Of a DNA stretch of 64,000 nt, positions 8,284 to 17,696 are shown one piece after another; position 1 is the stretch's first letter; every line of letters starts with the position of its first letter. Source of the stretch: Terriglobia bacterium. GTDB lineage: Bacteria > Acidobacteriota > Terriglobia > Terriglobales > Acidobacteriaceae. Under the pieces are notes generated by a model. It searched no databases. It saw only the letters and a list, made by a program, of their open reading frames with translations, and had not been told where the DNA came from. The stretch spans positions 124,001 to 188,000 of the forward strand of contig JAIQGL010000014.1 of assembly GCA_020072585.1 (NCBI GenBank), written 5' to 3'. Both the position numbers and the translations under genes were made by a program.

Positions 8284-11200
8284 GGTTTCGCTCCTGCGGC
8301 GGCCACCACCAGCTTTAGATCAGTCCTGGTGCGGATGGGCAAGCGCACGCTGAAAGTCGCTCCCTGCGTTTCCTGATTATTGGCGCACAGGATCTCGCCT
8401 TCATGTTCGCGCACAATGCCGTAACAGATGCTCAGGCCAAGTCCGGTCCCCTGCCCTACTTCTTTCGTGGTAAAGAAGGGATCAAAGATGCGTTCCGGAT
8501 GCTGAATGCCTTCACCGTTGTCGCGGAACAGCACCTCGACCCAGCCTCCGTCCTGAATGGTTTCAATCTCGATCAGCCCGGGACGGCCTGCGGACTGCAC
8601 GGCATCATACGCGTTGTTCAGAATATTGAGGAACACCTGTTGTAACTGGTGAGAATCGCCGATCAATTCCGGCAGGCGCTCATCAAATTTCTCCACGATC
8701 TGCACACCGTGATTGGCAAAGTCATAGGAACGCAACGCAATGGTCTTGCGCAGGATGTTGTTGATCTGCAATGGCTGGCGCTGCGGCGGGCGCTGGCGGG
8801 CGAAGCTCAACAGGTTCTGCACGATCTCCTTGGTGCGCTGCGCCTCTTCCAGAATTACCTGCAAGTCTTTGCGCGCGCTGCCCGGCACTTCCGGGTTCTC
8901 CATGAGAAGGTCAGAGAATCCCATGATCGCCGTGAGTGGATTATTCACCTCATGCGCCACGCCGGAAACAAGTTGGCCTACGGCGGCCATTTTTTCCGTG
9001 TGCATCAGCTTGGCCTGAATCATTGAGGTGTCAGTAATGTCGGTCATCAGCACCACCACGCTGCTCACTTCGCTGCGGTCGTCGCGCATGGGGCTCAGGT
9101 TCACGGAAAATTTGCCCTGTGTGCCGTTGCCGCGCGTGATCATCAGCTCAAGATTGTCTGATTGCAGGCCGTGCAGGCTGGCGTCAAATGCCTCAGCAAA
9201 CGATTTTTTATGCGAGAGGGAGATGATCCGGTCCAGGCGGTGGCCGACCAGTTCGTTCTGTTCAAAGCCGCCACCCTCGTAAACACGCTGGTTGGCATAG
9301 CTGATTAACCCCGCGGTATCGGCAACCATGATCATGGTCTGCGTGTTGTTCAGAATCTTGCTGGTGAAGTCGCGTTCGCGCTGCAGCTGCGCCTGGAAGT
9401 TCTTGACCTCGGTAATGTCAAGAAAGACGCCGCGATATTGCATGATCTTGCCCTGTCCGTCTTTCACGACGAATGCATTCTCCAAAGCGTGAATCATGGT
9501 GCTGTCACGGCGGCTGAGCGTGACTTCAAAGTTGCGAATCGCACCTCTCTCGGTCAACTGGCGGGTGATTTCGTCGCGCTGCTCAGCGGAGACATAGACC
9601 TGCGTCTGCAAGTCAAGCTTCAGGACCTCTTCGCGTGTCTGATAACCCAGCATCCGCACCAACGCATCATTCACTTCAATGAAATGGCCTTCGGGCGAAG
9701 CAAAGAACACGCCTTCCTGGACGTTATCGAACAGCTCGCGATAGCGCTGTTCGGCTTCACGGCGGTCAGTAATGTCCTTGAGCACGTGCACCGTTTGCAG
9801 CCCTTCATCCAGAGCGCCATGGATGCGCGAACTGGAAACCAGATAGGTGCGCTCCAGCACCGGATGCAGGTATTCGTCAGACTCGTTTTCGCCCCGGCAG
9901 AAGGGGCACGGCTGCGGAGAATCAGACGCAATCGATACCAGCGCGCGCATGCTCAGGCCGATCAACTCGGCCGGCCGCACTCCAATGAACTCTGCCAGAG
10001 ACCGATTGACGCGGAGCACCTCATACTGCTCATCGTGCACCACGATGAAATCCGAGATGGAATCAAATATCTCCGCCCATTGCCGGCTGGACTGCGTGAT
10101 TCTGGTGAACAGCCGGGAGTTCTCCAGCGCCACGGAGGCATGCACGATCAACGCCTGGAGCAGATTGAGATCGTTGGGCATGAGTTCGCGGCTGATGTCA
10201 GCCAGCGCAAGGATGCCGAGAAGATCAGCTTCAGTTCCTTCAAGCCGCACTAGGGTGAGGTTCTGCCAGCCGCAAGCCGCTGCCAGCTCCGGCCCCAGCA
10301 TCTGCACGCCGCTGCCGGTGATCTTGAGATCAGGATGCCGCTCAGCGAATTCAGAAAATGCCGCGTTAAGCTTGCGCTGCAGCTCGCGCTCCGGTCTGGC
10401 GCCACAGAACCCGACACTCTCCACCTTGTTGCCCTGCGCCAGCGCCAGAATGGCAGACCTTGCGCCAATCATGCTGGCCACGCGCTCAGTAAAATTCTTT
10501 ACAAAATCCGGCAGACGCAAGGCCGAGCCCAGGTCCAGGGCCATCTCCATCAGATCTTCCGTACGCTTGCGATGCTGGTCAGAAAGTTGGAGATTGTGGG
10601 CCGATTCCAGCGCCACCGTAATCTCGGCACCCAGCACGCGGGCACGACGAACATCGTCCGGCGTGATGCGGCCTTTGTTCTTTTTGTCTGCCAGGCCCAG
10701 TACGCCGAGCGGGCGGCCATCGGCGGTCGTCAACGGCATACCCAGGTACTGTTTTACGTCAGATTCCCAGCGCAGCAACTGGGACTTCTCATTCGCAGCG
10801 AGCTGGCTTACATCCTCACAGATATGAGGCGTCCTGGTTTCAAGCACACGCCGGACGATAGCGGAGACGTCAAAATCCAGCCGGCTCGATGTCCCCTTGT
10901 TAGCGCCCCAACGCAGGCGGCACTCGCCGGAATCCACAAGTGCCACAAAAGCCCGGGAGAAGCCGAGAAAATCAGCCGCACGCACCACGAATCGGGGAAG
11001 AAAGCTCTCCAGTTGCGACGTGGCCCCAAGCTCGGCGGAGATATCCAGCAGCAGGTCAAGGTCATGCTTTTGTGTTGAATAAAGACCGGCGAGCTCGGCA
11101 TTATCCAGCGCCAGGCGGGCCATATTGCCCAGCACGCTAAAAGCGGAGAGTTCAGCGGGAGAGAAGACGCTGTCTCGAACCACCAGAAGTACGGCCGCGG

Positions 11201-11648
11201 TCTCCGTGGTCATCATAGGCTGCGCAAGGCCGTGATAGATGGCTTCGCCTCCATGAGACCGGAATGAGAAACGGAAGTCGAGCAGGCGCTTTTGCTCGAT
11301 CGCCTGCGTAGCGAAGGAGCGCGCATGCTCCAGCAGCGCTTTCTTGCCTGCCGGCTCGTCCACGTCTGTACAGACGGCCCCGGGCAGATAGCTTTCACCA
11401 TGGCGGACCATCATGCCAGCCACCACGGCTTGAAAGATTCCTCTTGCGGATTCCGCAATGTGTTGCCGCAGAACCGTGGCGTCTCCGCTAAGAGCCGGCA
11501 GCTTAACGCACGCCTCAAGCACCTCTTCCATGCTGACCGACGGCCGATTCGGCAGCTTAGTGCGAACTTGTCCGGCTTTTCGCGTCGGTCTCATCAGTCT
11601 CAGTCGTTTTCCTACTGTGGGAAGACTGAAGGTACTCTGGAATCTCAT
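8280..11648 (-). CDS. Large GAF/PAS sensor histidine kinase
   Basis: A 1122-residue kinase with no obvious membrane segment, so probably cytoplasmic. Two or three GAF-like domains cover about residues 40-530. Three PAS domains follow (about 530-880); the first has a CPFCRGE cysteine pair that could bind metal or sense redox state. The HisKA H-box is SGVAHEVNNPLTAIMGFSD. The ATPase domain has the N box LNILNNAYDA and G boxes DNGEGI and GTGLGLS. It resembles NtrB-type kinases and heads the operon with the receiver and the NtrC-type activator, its probable phosphorylation partner. A later ATG in frame (MRPTRKAG) is an alternative start. Confidence 0.92.
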   Translation of the reverse strand: MRFQSTFSLPTVGKRLRLMRPTRKAGQVRTKLPNRPSVSMEEVLEACVKLPALSGDATVLRQHIAESARGIFQAVVAGMMVRHGESYLPGAVCTDVDEPAGKKALLEHARSFATQAIEQKRLLDFRFSFRSHGGEAIYHGLAQPMMTTETAAVLLVVRDSVFSPAELSAFSVLGNMARLALDNAELAGLYSTQKHDLDLLLDISAELGATSQLESFLPRFVVRAADFLGFSRAFVALVDSGECRLRWGANKGTSSRLDFDVSAIVRRVLETRTPHICEDVSQLAANEKSQLLRWESDVKQYLGMPLTTADGRPLGVLGLADKKNKGRITPDDVRRARVLGAEITVALESAHNLQLSDQHRKRTEDLMEMALDLGSALRLPDFVKNFTERVASMIGARSAILALAQGNKVESVGFCGARPERELQRKLNAAFSEFAERHPDLKITGSGVQMLGPELAAACGWQNLTLVRLEGTEADLLGILALADISRELMPNDLNLLQALIVHASVALENSRLFTRITQSSRQWAEIFDSISDFIVVHDEQYEVLRVNRSLAEFIGVRPAELIGLSMRALVSIASDSPQPCPFCRGENESDEYLHPVLERTYLVSSSRIHGALDEGLQTVHVLKDITDRREAEQRYRELFDNVQEGVFFASPEGHFIEVNDALVRMLGYQTREEVLKLDLQTQVYVSAEQRDEITRQLTERGAIRNFEVTLSRRDSTMIHALENAFVVKDGQGKIMQYRGVFLDITEVKNFQAQLQRERDFTSKILNNTQTMIMVADTAGLISYANQRVYEGGGFEQNELVGHRLDRIISLSHKKSFAEAFDASLHGLQSDNLELMITRGNGTQGKFSVNLSPMRDDRSEVSSVVVLMTDITDTSMIQAKLMHTEKMAAVGQLVSGVAHEVNNPLTAIMGFSDLLMENPEVPGSARKDLQVILEEAQRTKEIVQNLLSFARQRPPQRQPLQINNILRKTIALRSYDFANHGVQIVEKFDERLPELIGDSHQLQQVFLNILNNAYDAVQSAGRPGLIEIETIQDGGWVEVLFRDNGEGIQHPERIFDPFFTTKEVGQGTGLGLSICYGIVREHEGEILCANNQETQGATFSVRLPIRTRTDLKLVVAAAGAKP

Positions 11649-11714
11649 TTTGAGTCAATAAGGAATTGACCTGCCAGAATCACAGGGACAACACCATCCA
11701 TCGACCTTAGATAC

Positions 11715-11731
11715 GGTCTCACTGTGAGATG
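11715..11731. promoter_or_regulatory. Palindromic activator-binding site
   Basis: The dyad GGTCTCA-CTG-TGAGATG has the same 7-3-7 layout as the sites at 3537 and 6455. It lies in the divergent region between the sensor kinase gene and the plus-strand che operon, about 150 bp upstream of the sigma-54 element at 11881-11897. A half-site TGAGACG follows at 11756-11762. Confidence 0.6.
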
Positions 11732-11880
11732 AAAAGCAACAAACAACCTGGTGAATGAGACGCAACTCAAGCAAGATTGTTCCGCTTGGCGAGGCTCGGC
11801 TTCTCATGGTCATACTTAACCTATTGATTTTTTTGGTTTTGCTGGAGCTTACATGCCGAAAGTGCTAATCCCATGCGTTG

Positions 11881-11897
11881 GTGGCCATGGCCTTGCT
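11881..11897 (+). promoter_or_regulatory. Sigma-54 type -24/-12 promoter of the che operon
   Basis: GTGGCCAT-GGCC-TTGCT has GG-N10-GC spacing and matches the consensus at the key positions. Transcription would start near 11908, leaving a 160-base leader before the receptor gene at 12070. Confidence 0.65.
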
Positions 11898-12069
11898 TTT
11901 ATTTACGAGCTTTCATTCCCTGTCAGGGGGAGCTCTTGTCTTTTGTCGGATTTTGGGAAACAAGGACGGCTTCAGTTGGCAGGCTCAAGGGTTTCAGGGA
12001 CAAGTAGCTTCGACATAAAAGAGAACACGAGCCGCGTGATGGCGAAGGTGGCCCGTAGAGGTTCGAAAC

Positions 12070-14112
12070 ATGCGTATCAGCAAAAGCATTGGGGGCAAGC
12101 TCTATACGGGCTTTGGCCTGATCATGGCAATCGTGGTGGTGGCCTTTTTTGTGAACTGGCTGGCGGTCCGGCATGAGCAGACCACCCGGGCACTCTATAA
12201 GAAGTCCATTACGATGGTGGAAAACCTGTCCAAGCTGGATCGGGCGAGGAACCAGAACCGTCTCTTTCTGCGCAACTTCCTCCTCAACGGCGACCGGCGC
12301 GAATCCGACGCCCTGGCCCGGGGTGAGAGCGATGTGGATACCCTGATCGCTGACATCAAGGAAAACGGTATGACCCTTGGGGACACCGCCCGCGTACGCC
12401 AGCTGCTGGACCAGCTATCTGATTCTGAACGGGACTGGGCCAGGACCTTTGCCTCCCCCTTGATGGAAAAACGCCGCCAGGTGGATACCGGCAGCGCGAC
12501 CGTGGCGGAATTGCAAATCGCCTATCTTCAGGCCACACCTACGCCGGAACAGAAACAAAAAGAAGAGCAGCCGATGCTGCAACTGGCAGCCATGACCAAG
12601 GAAGCCAACTCCGAGGCAGAAGCCTCTGATAGCACCGCCGCAATGCTGATTACGCTGATTACACTTGGCGGCCTGGTGCTGGTGATCATCCTGGCGGGCT
12701 CAATCTCCTGGCGTGTCGCGAAATCGATCACCGTTCCACTTTCCCAGCTGATCAGTGTGGCCGGACAGATCGGCGACAACGGAGACCTGGAGCAGCAAGT
12801 CAACATTGTGGGCGAAGATGAAGTCGCGCAGCTAGCGCGGACCTTTAACAACATGGTGCAGTATCTGCGCGAGATGGCGGGCATTTCAGAGGCGATTGCC
12901 GGCGGTGATCTCTCCGTGGAAATCAACCCGCGCTCCTCGCGCGACACCCTGGGTAAGGCTTTCCGTGAAATGACCCTGGGCCTCCGCAACATGGTAAAGA
13001 ATGTGCGTGACAGCGCGGCCCAGGTGGCCAGCGGCTCCAACCAGGTCGCATCCGCTTCTGACGAATCGGCCAAGATCAGCGTACAGGCGGCCTCTGCCAT
13101 TGACGAGGTCACCAGCACCATGCATGAGATGAGCATCAACGTGCAAAACATGGTGAAGAGCACGCAGATGCAGGCCTCTAACGTAAGCGAAACCTCAGCC
13201 TCCATCGACGAAATGGTGGCCTCAATCCAGCGCGTGGCCGATACGGCCAAAGTGCTGCTGGATATCTCACAGCGCTCGCGTGACGAGGTGCATAACGGCA
13301 TCAACACCATGGAAAAGGCGACCAACGGATTGAGCCGCATCAATGCCGCCATCGGTTCCTCCGCGGAAATCATCTCCGCCCTGGGACAGCGCGCGGACGA
13401 CATTGGCAAGATCATTGAGGTAATCGACGATCTGGCGGAGCAGACCAACCTGCTGGCTTTGAACGCCGCGATTGAAGCCGCCCGCGCCGGCGAGCACGGG
13501 CTGGGATTTGCCGTGGTGGCCGACGAAGTCCGCAAGCTGGCGGAAAAGTCAGCGCAGTCCACGCGGGAAATTTCCGAACTGATCCAGAGCATCCAGAAGG
13601 AAGCCCGCAAGGCCGTGGACAACATGGAAAAGTCGACCAGCATCGTGAATGAAGGCATCACGCTGGGCGGCGACCTGAGCGGCGCGCTGAAGAAGATTTC
13701 CAGCGTGGTTTCAGAGGTCTACAAATTTGCTCAGGAAATTGGCGCAGCCACCAACGAGCAGTCGCATGGTTCTTCACAGATCGCCAAAGCTACCACGCGT
13801 CTGAACGAGATCACGCATGAGATCAACTCTTCCGTGGAAGAGCAGGCTTCAGGCGCGCAAGCAGTGGTTCGCGCGATGGAAAAGATGCGCGAACTGGTGC
13901 AGCGTTCCTCATCCGGATCAACCGAGCTGGCGGCATCAGCGGAGCAGATGTCCAAGATGTCACGCTCCATGCTGGAAGCAATGGACCGCTTTGTCCTGGA
14001 AAACACGATGGCAGCACGCGATGGGCGCGGCGCGCCACGCCGGGGCGAAGAACAACCGGGCCGCAGCACGCCGACGGCACAATACGCGACCGCGGGCGCG
14101 CACTACAACTAA
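12070..14112 (+). CDS. Methyl-accepting chemotaxis protein
   Basis: A 680-residue receptor. Membrane segments lie at about 13-33 and 192-213 and enclose a roughly 160-residue helical periplasmic region of the four-helix-bundle type. HAMP domains follow (about 214-320, probably two in tandem). The signalling hairpin [19 protein letters not shown] lies around residues 456-474. The start ATG has AGAGG nine bases upstream. It is the first gene of the complete che operon and is followed 17 bp later by cheW. Its ligand cannot be told from the sequence. Confidence 0.95.
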   Translation: MRISKSIGGKLYTGFGLIMAIVVVAFFVNWLAVRHEQTTRALYKKSITMVENLSKLDRARNQNRLFLRNFLLNGDRRESDALARGESDVDTLIADIKENGMTLGDTARVRQLLDQLSDSERDWARTFASPLMEKRRQVDTGSATVAELQIAYLQATPTPEQKQKEEQPMLQLAAMTKEANSEAEASDSTAAMLITLITLGGLVLVIILAGSISWRVAKSITVPLSQLISVAGQIGDNGDLEQQVNIVGEDEVAQLARTFNNMVQYLREMAGISEAIAGGDLSVEINPRSSRDTLGKAFREMTLGLRNMVKNVRDSAAQVASGSNQVASASDESAKISVQAASAIDEVTSTMHEMSINVQNMVKSTQMQASNVSETSASIDEMVASIQRVADTAKVLLDISQRSRDEVHNGINTMEKATNGLSRINAAIGSSAEIISALGQRADDIGKIIEVIDDLAEQTNLLALNAAIEAARAGEHGLGFAVVADEVRKLAEKSAQSTREISELIQSIQKEARKAVDNMEKSTSIVNEGITLGGDLSGALKKISSVVSEVYKFAQEIGAATNEQSHGSSQIAKATTRLNEITHEINSSVEEQASGAQAVVRAMEKMRELVQRSSSGSTELAASAEQMSKMSRSMLEAMDRFVLENTMAARDGRGAPRRGEEQPGRSTPTAQYATAGAHYN

Positions 14113-14129
14113 GCACGGAAGGAGACCCA

Positions 14130-14621
14130 TTGGCCAAGGAACTGCACATTGTCGGCTTCCGCGTGGGACGCGAGGTGTTTGGCGTACCGATCTCGCTGGT
14201 ACATGAGATTGTGCGCGTACCGGAGATTACTTCTGTTCCGGATTCGCCCGGCTGCGTACAGGGAGTCATCAACCTGCGGGGTAAGATTGTCTCCGTGGTG
14301 GACCTGCGGCGGCGTTTTGGGGAGAAAGACATCAAGCCTACAAAAAAGAACCGCATCCTGGTATCTGAGGTGCACGGCAAGCTGGTGGGGCTGATCGTGG
14401 ACAGCGCATCTGAAGTCCTGAAGATCCCGGAGAGTGATGTAGAGCTGCCGCCAGTGTTTGACCAGGGCGAACTTAATTACGTAACCGGCGTGGGTAAGCT
14501 GAATGGCCGGCTGATCATACTGATTGACCTGAACAGAATCCTCCAGAAGGGCGAGCTCAAGCGGCTGGGTGAAGTTGTTGAACCCCAATTGTCCACCGCC
14601 GCCGCTGCTGCGGGATTGTAG
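14130..14621 (+). CDS. cheW: Chemotaxis adaptor CheW
   Basis: A 163-residue single-domain CheW. FGVPISLVHEIVRVPEIT, INLRGKIVSVVDLRRRFG and VGLIVDSASEVLKIP are characteristic. The start is TTG at 14130, chosen because GGAAGGAG lies just five bases before it and no ATG fits. It bridges the receptor at 12070-14112 and CheA. It is the second CheW in the window and is closer to the classical chemotaxis type than the one at 2335-2847. Confidence 0.94.
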   Translation: MAKELHIVGFRVGREVFGVPISLVHEIVRVPEITSVPDSPGCVQGVINLRGKIVSVVDLRRRFGEKDIKPTKKNRILVSEVHGKLVGLIVDSASEVLKIPESDVELPPVFDQGELNYVTGVGKLNGRLIILIDLNRILQKGELKRLGEVVEPQLSTAAAAAGL

Positions 14622-14667
14622 AGCGGCTGCATTTTTTAAGAGGACCAGGGAATAAAACGGGAAACCA

Positions 14668-15573
14668 ATGGCCACACCGAGTGTTCAAATCCAAATCAGT
14701 GAACCGGAATACAAGCTGCTGCAGACCCTGGTGTACCAGGAATGCGGCATGTACTTTGACGAACGGCGGGCGCACTTTCTACAGGACCGCCTCCAGCGCC
14801 GGCTGAAAATCTGCGGGCTGGACACCTTTTACGCCTACTATCGCCTGCTCACCAGCTACCAGGGCAAGGCGGAGTTGAGCGCGCTGGTGGAAAATCTCAC
14901 TGTCAATGAGACCAGCTTCTTCCGCAACAAGCCGCAGCTTGAGCTGTTCCAGAAGATCGTTCTGGAAGAACTGCTAAGGCGCAAACAGGAACGCCGTGAC
15001 TGGAGCCTGCGCCTGTGGTGCGCGGGATGCTCGACCGGGCAGGAACCATACACAATGGCCATGCAGGTATGCGACGCGCTGGCTTACTACTACCTGCGCA
15101 ACCCATTGCCCTTTGAAATGCCCGTTCCCAAGCCTCTGATTCCACCACCGTGGAAAGTGGAGATCCTGGCTTCTGACATTAACTACTCCGTGTTGCGCGC
15201 GGCCCAGGAAGGCGTCTACCCGGAAACCCAGATGGACTCCGTCGATTACGCATATCGCCTACGCTACTTCGATAAGGTCGGCGACCGCTATGCCATCAAG
15301 CGCAGCCTGAAAGACCTGGTCCATTTCGATTTCCATAACCTGAAGACCGAATTTCTGCCCCAGCGCAATGACATTATTTTCTGCCGCAACGTAATGATCT
15401 ATTTTGACGAGGCCGAGCAGAAACGCCTGGTGGAAAAACTCTACCGCTGTCTGAACGCGGAAGGGTATTTGTTCATCGGCCACGCTGAAAGCCTTTTTGG
15501 GCTTTCTGACAAGTACAGGATGGTCCATCAGAACAACGGCACGGCATACCAGCGCATTGAGGTGGCAGGGTGA
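14668..15573 (+). CDS. cheR: Chemotaxis protein methyltransferase CheR
   Basis: A 301-residue, full-length CheR. The N-terminal helical domain is followed by the SAM-binding fold with LWCAGCSTGQEPYTMAM, ILASDINYSVL and the DIIFCRNVMIYFD motif. It methylates receptor glutamates and thus sets adaptation, opposing CheB. Its stop codon overlaps the GTG start of cheA (GTGA), which indicates translational coupling. Confidence 0.95.
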   Translation: MATPSVQIQISEPEYKLLQTLVYQECGMYFDERRAHFLQDRLQRRLKICGLDTFYAYYRLLTSYQGKAELSALVENLTVNETSFFRNKPQLELFQKIVLEELLRRKQERRDWSLRLWCAGCSTGQEPYTMAMQVCDALAYYYLRNPLPFEMPVPKPLIPPPWKVEILASDINYSVLRAAQEGVYPETQMDSVDYAYRLRYFDKVGDRYAIKRSLKDLVHFDFHNLKTEFLPQRNDIIFCRNVMIYFDEAEQKRLVEKLYRCLNAEGYLFIGHAESLFGLSDKYRMVHQNNGTAYQRIEVAG

Positions 15574-17696
15574 CGTTTTTCCCTGACGATCGGGCCTCCG
15601 AGCTCCGCGAACTCTTCTTTGAGACGGCAACGGAACTGTTGCAGACACTCAATGAAGAGGGGCTGGAGCTGGAGAAGCGTCCGGAAGACGGAGAAGTGCT
15701 GCGCCGCGTGCGCCGCACCGTGCACACGCTCAAGGGAGACTCAGCCGCTTGCGGTTATACCGAATTAAGCGAGCTGGCCCATGCCCTGGAAGACGTACTC
15801 AAGCCCGAAGTGGCCGCGCTGAGCAAGCAGGCGCTGGCAGAAGTAGTGCTGATTGCCGCCGACACATTCAGCTCCATGCTTTCCGCGTATCGAGGCAGCC
15901 TGCAACCGCCCGCAGGAGAGGAGCTGAAACAGCAGATCCTGTCACTCACGCGCAAGCCCGCCAGCAATGTCCGCTACAAGCTGCAGGCGCGCTTTGTGTG
16001 GAGCGAGTACGAGCAGATTGTGGTGGCGGACGCGCTGGGCCGGGGCGAAAACGTTTACAACGTGGCGTTTTCCATTGAGCCGCAATGCCCCATGCGCGGC
16101 GCGGCCATGCAACTCATTCGCAATGTGCTGCAGGATTGCGGCCGCCTGCTGGCGATGGCGCCGGACCAGAGCACACTGAGCAACGACCTTGACGTGGTGG
16201 AAGCCGCCATTTCGAGCGAAAATTCCGAAGAGTGGATCACAAGAAAGTGCCGCATCCCATCCGTGATCGCGGAGGTCCTGGTGCAAAGGGCCACGCACCG
16301 CCAGGAACAGCCGGAAGATCTGCTCGATATCGTGAAGCACGTAACCACTCCGGTGGAAGACGAAACTGAAGTAGCGATCCACGCGGAAGAGACACATGCG
16401 CCGGCGGTTGAGGTCGCGCCTGAACCCGCAGCTCCGCCCGTGGCCAATGCGGCCACAGCCGCAGCGGATTCCCAGTCCACAAGTTTCGCCAGCATGTCAG
16501 AAACGCTGTTGCGCGTGGATGCGGAAAAGATCGACTCAGTCCTGAACCTTGTGGGTGAACTGATTATCGCCAAGAGCATGCTGCACCAGGCGATCAACGA
16601 ATTCGACAGGAAATATCCTAAAGATCCTTTGAAGATGCGCTTCTCCGATGCCATGGCGTTCCAGGCCCGCATCATGAACGATCTGCAAAAATCGGTCATG
16701 AAGATCCGCATGGTGCCGGTGGAGCATCTTTTCCGCCGCTTCCCACGCGTGGTCCGCGATGTGGCCAAGTCCTGCGGCAAAGAAGTAAATCTCGCGGTGA
16801 CCGGACAGGACACTGATCTGGACAAGAGCATTCTTGACATGCTGGCCGAGCCGCTCGCCCATCTTGTGCGCAACGCGGTAGACCATGGCATTGAATCTCC
16901 GGCGGAACGCATCAATCAAGGCAAACCTGCCCAGGGCACAGTAACGCTTGACGCGTACCACCAGGGCAATCAGATCATTATTGAAGTAACCGACGACGGG
17001 CATGGCATTGACCGCGACAGGCTGATCGCCAAAGCGGTGGAGCGAGGACTGCTCAAGGCGGGAGATGCGGCGGTCCTGGGGGAAGCCGACATCAACAATC
17101 TCGTTTTCCATCCCGGACTAAGCACCGCCGATCAGGTGACTGCAATCTCCGGACGCGGCGTCGGCATGGATGTAGTGAAGACAGTGCTCGAAAAGCTGAA
17201 GGGGTCTGTCAGCATCAGGACCACGCCCGGCAAAGGAACCACGTTCTTTTTGAAAGTCCCGCTCACGCTTGCCATCATCAAGGCGCTGCTGTTCCGCGTG
17301 GGCGACCGTTTATATGCGGTCCCGCTGGCTTCCGTGATGGAAATTACCCGGACGACGCATGGCGCGCTGCATCGCGTGGACAATCAGGATGTGATGCAGT
17401 TACGGAATGAAGTCCTGATGCTGCTGCATCTCCACCGCCTGCAAAAAGAACCCGCGGAAAAGGACAAGATGTTTGTAGTGGTAATTTCCACCGGCGAGCG
17501 CAAGTTCGGCCTGGTGGTGGACCATCTGGTAGGGGAAGAAGAATTGGTCATCAAGGCCATGGACGACCATTTGGTCGCTACGGACCTGGTCAGCGGCGCT
17601 TCAATCCTGGGCGACGGCACGGTGGTGCTGATCCTGAATCTTTCAAGTGTGGTGACAAAGCTGGGTAGGTTACAGATGGTGGGAGCGACAGCATGA
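15570..17696 (+). CDS. cheA: Chemotaxis histidine kinase CheA
   Basis: A 708-residue kinase, the only CheA in the window. The Hpt domain carries phospho-accepting His52 in VHTLKGDSAACGY. A less conserved middle region (about 130-300, with a Pro/Ala/Glu linker) is followed by the dimerisation domain. The ATPase domain has HLVRNAVDHGIE, DDGHGID and GRGVGMDVV. The C-terminal CheW-like domain ends the protein. It phosphorylates CheY and CheB in response to receptors. The GTG start overlaps cheR and the end overlaps cheB by 4 bp. Both receptor arrays in the window probably depend on it. Confidence 0.96.
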   Translation: MTFFPDDRASELRELFFETATELLQTLNEEGLELEKRPEDGEVLRRVRRTVHTLKGDSAACGYTELSELAHALEDVLKPEVAALSKQALAEVVLIAADTFSSMLSAYRGSLQPPAGEELKQQILSLTRKPASNVRYKLQARFVWSEYEQIVVADALGRGENVYNVAFSIEPQCPMRGAAMQLIRNVLQDCGRLLAMAPDQSTLSNDLDVVEAAISSENSEEWITRKCRIPSVIAEVLVQRATHRQEQPEDLLDIVKHVTTPVEDETEVAIHAEETHAPAVEVAPEPAAPPVANAATAAADSQSTSFASMSETLLRVDAEKIDSVLNLVGELIIAKSMLHQAINEFDRKYPKDPLKMRFSDAMAFQARIMNDLQKSVMKIRMVPVEHLFRRFPRVVRDVAKSCGKEVNLAVTGQDTDLDKSILDMLAEPLAHLVRNAVDHGIESPAERINQGKPAQGTVTLDAYHQGNQIIIEVTDDGHGIDRDRLIAKAVERGLLKAGDAAVLGEADINNLVFHPGLSTADQVTAISGRGVGMDVVKTVLEKLKGSVSIRTTPGKGTTFFLKVPLTLAIIKALLFRVGDRLYAVPLASVMEITRTTHGALHRVDNQDVMQLRNEVLMLLHLHRLQKEPAEKDKMFVVVISTGERKFGLVVDHLVGEEELVIKAMDDHLVATDLVSGASILGDGTVVLILNLSSVVTKLGRLQMVGATA

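Noticed and set aside
9847-10827. A 326-codon open frame on the plus strand.
   Set aside because: It is antisense to the GAF/PAS kinase and rich in Ser and Arg without any domain; a codon-bias shadow.
11649-11700. A minus-strand sigma-54 promoter for the sensor kinase operon (CTGGCAGG-TCAA-TTCCT).
   Set aside because: The -12 element has CC where GC is required, so the match is too weak to call.
12528-13661. A 377-codon open frame on the minus strand.
   Set aside because: It is antisense to the receptor gene; Ser/Ala/Met-rich antisense frames are usual opposite MCP coiled coils.
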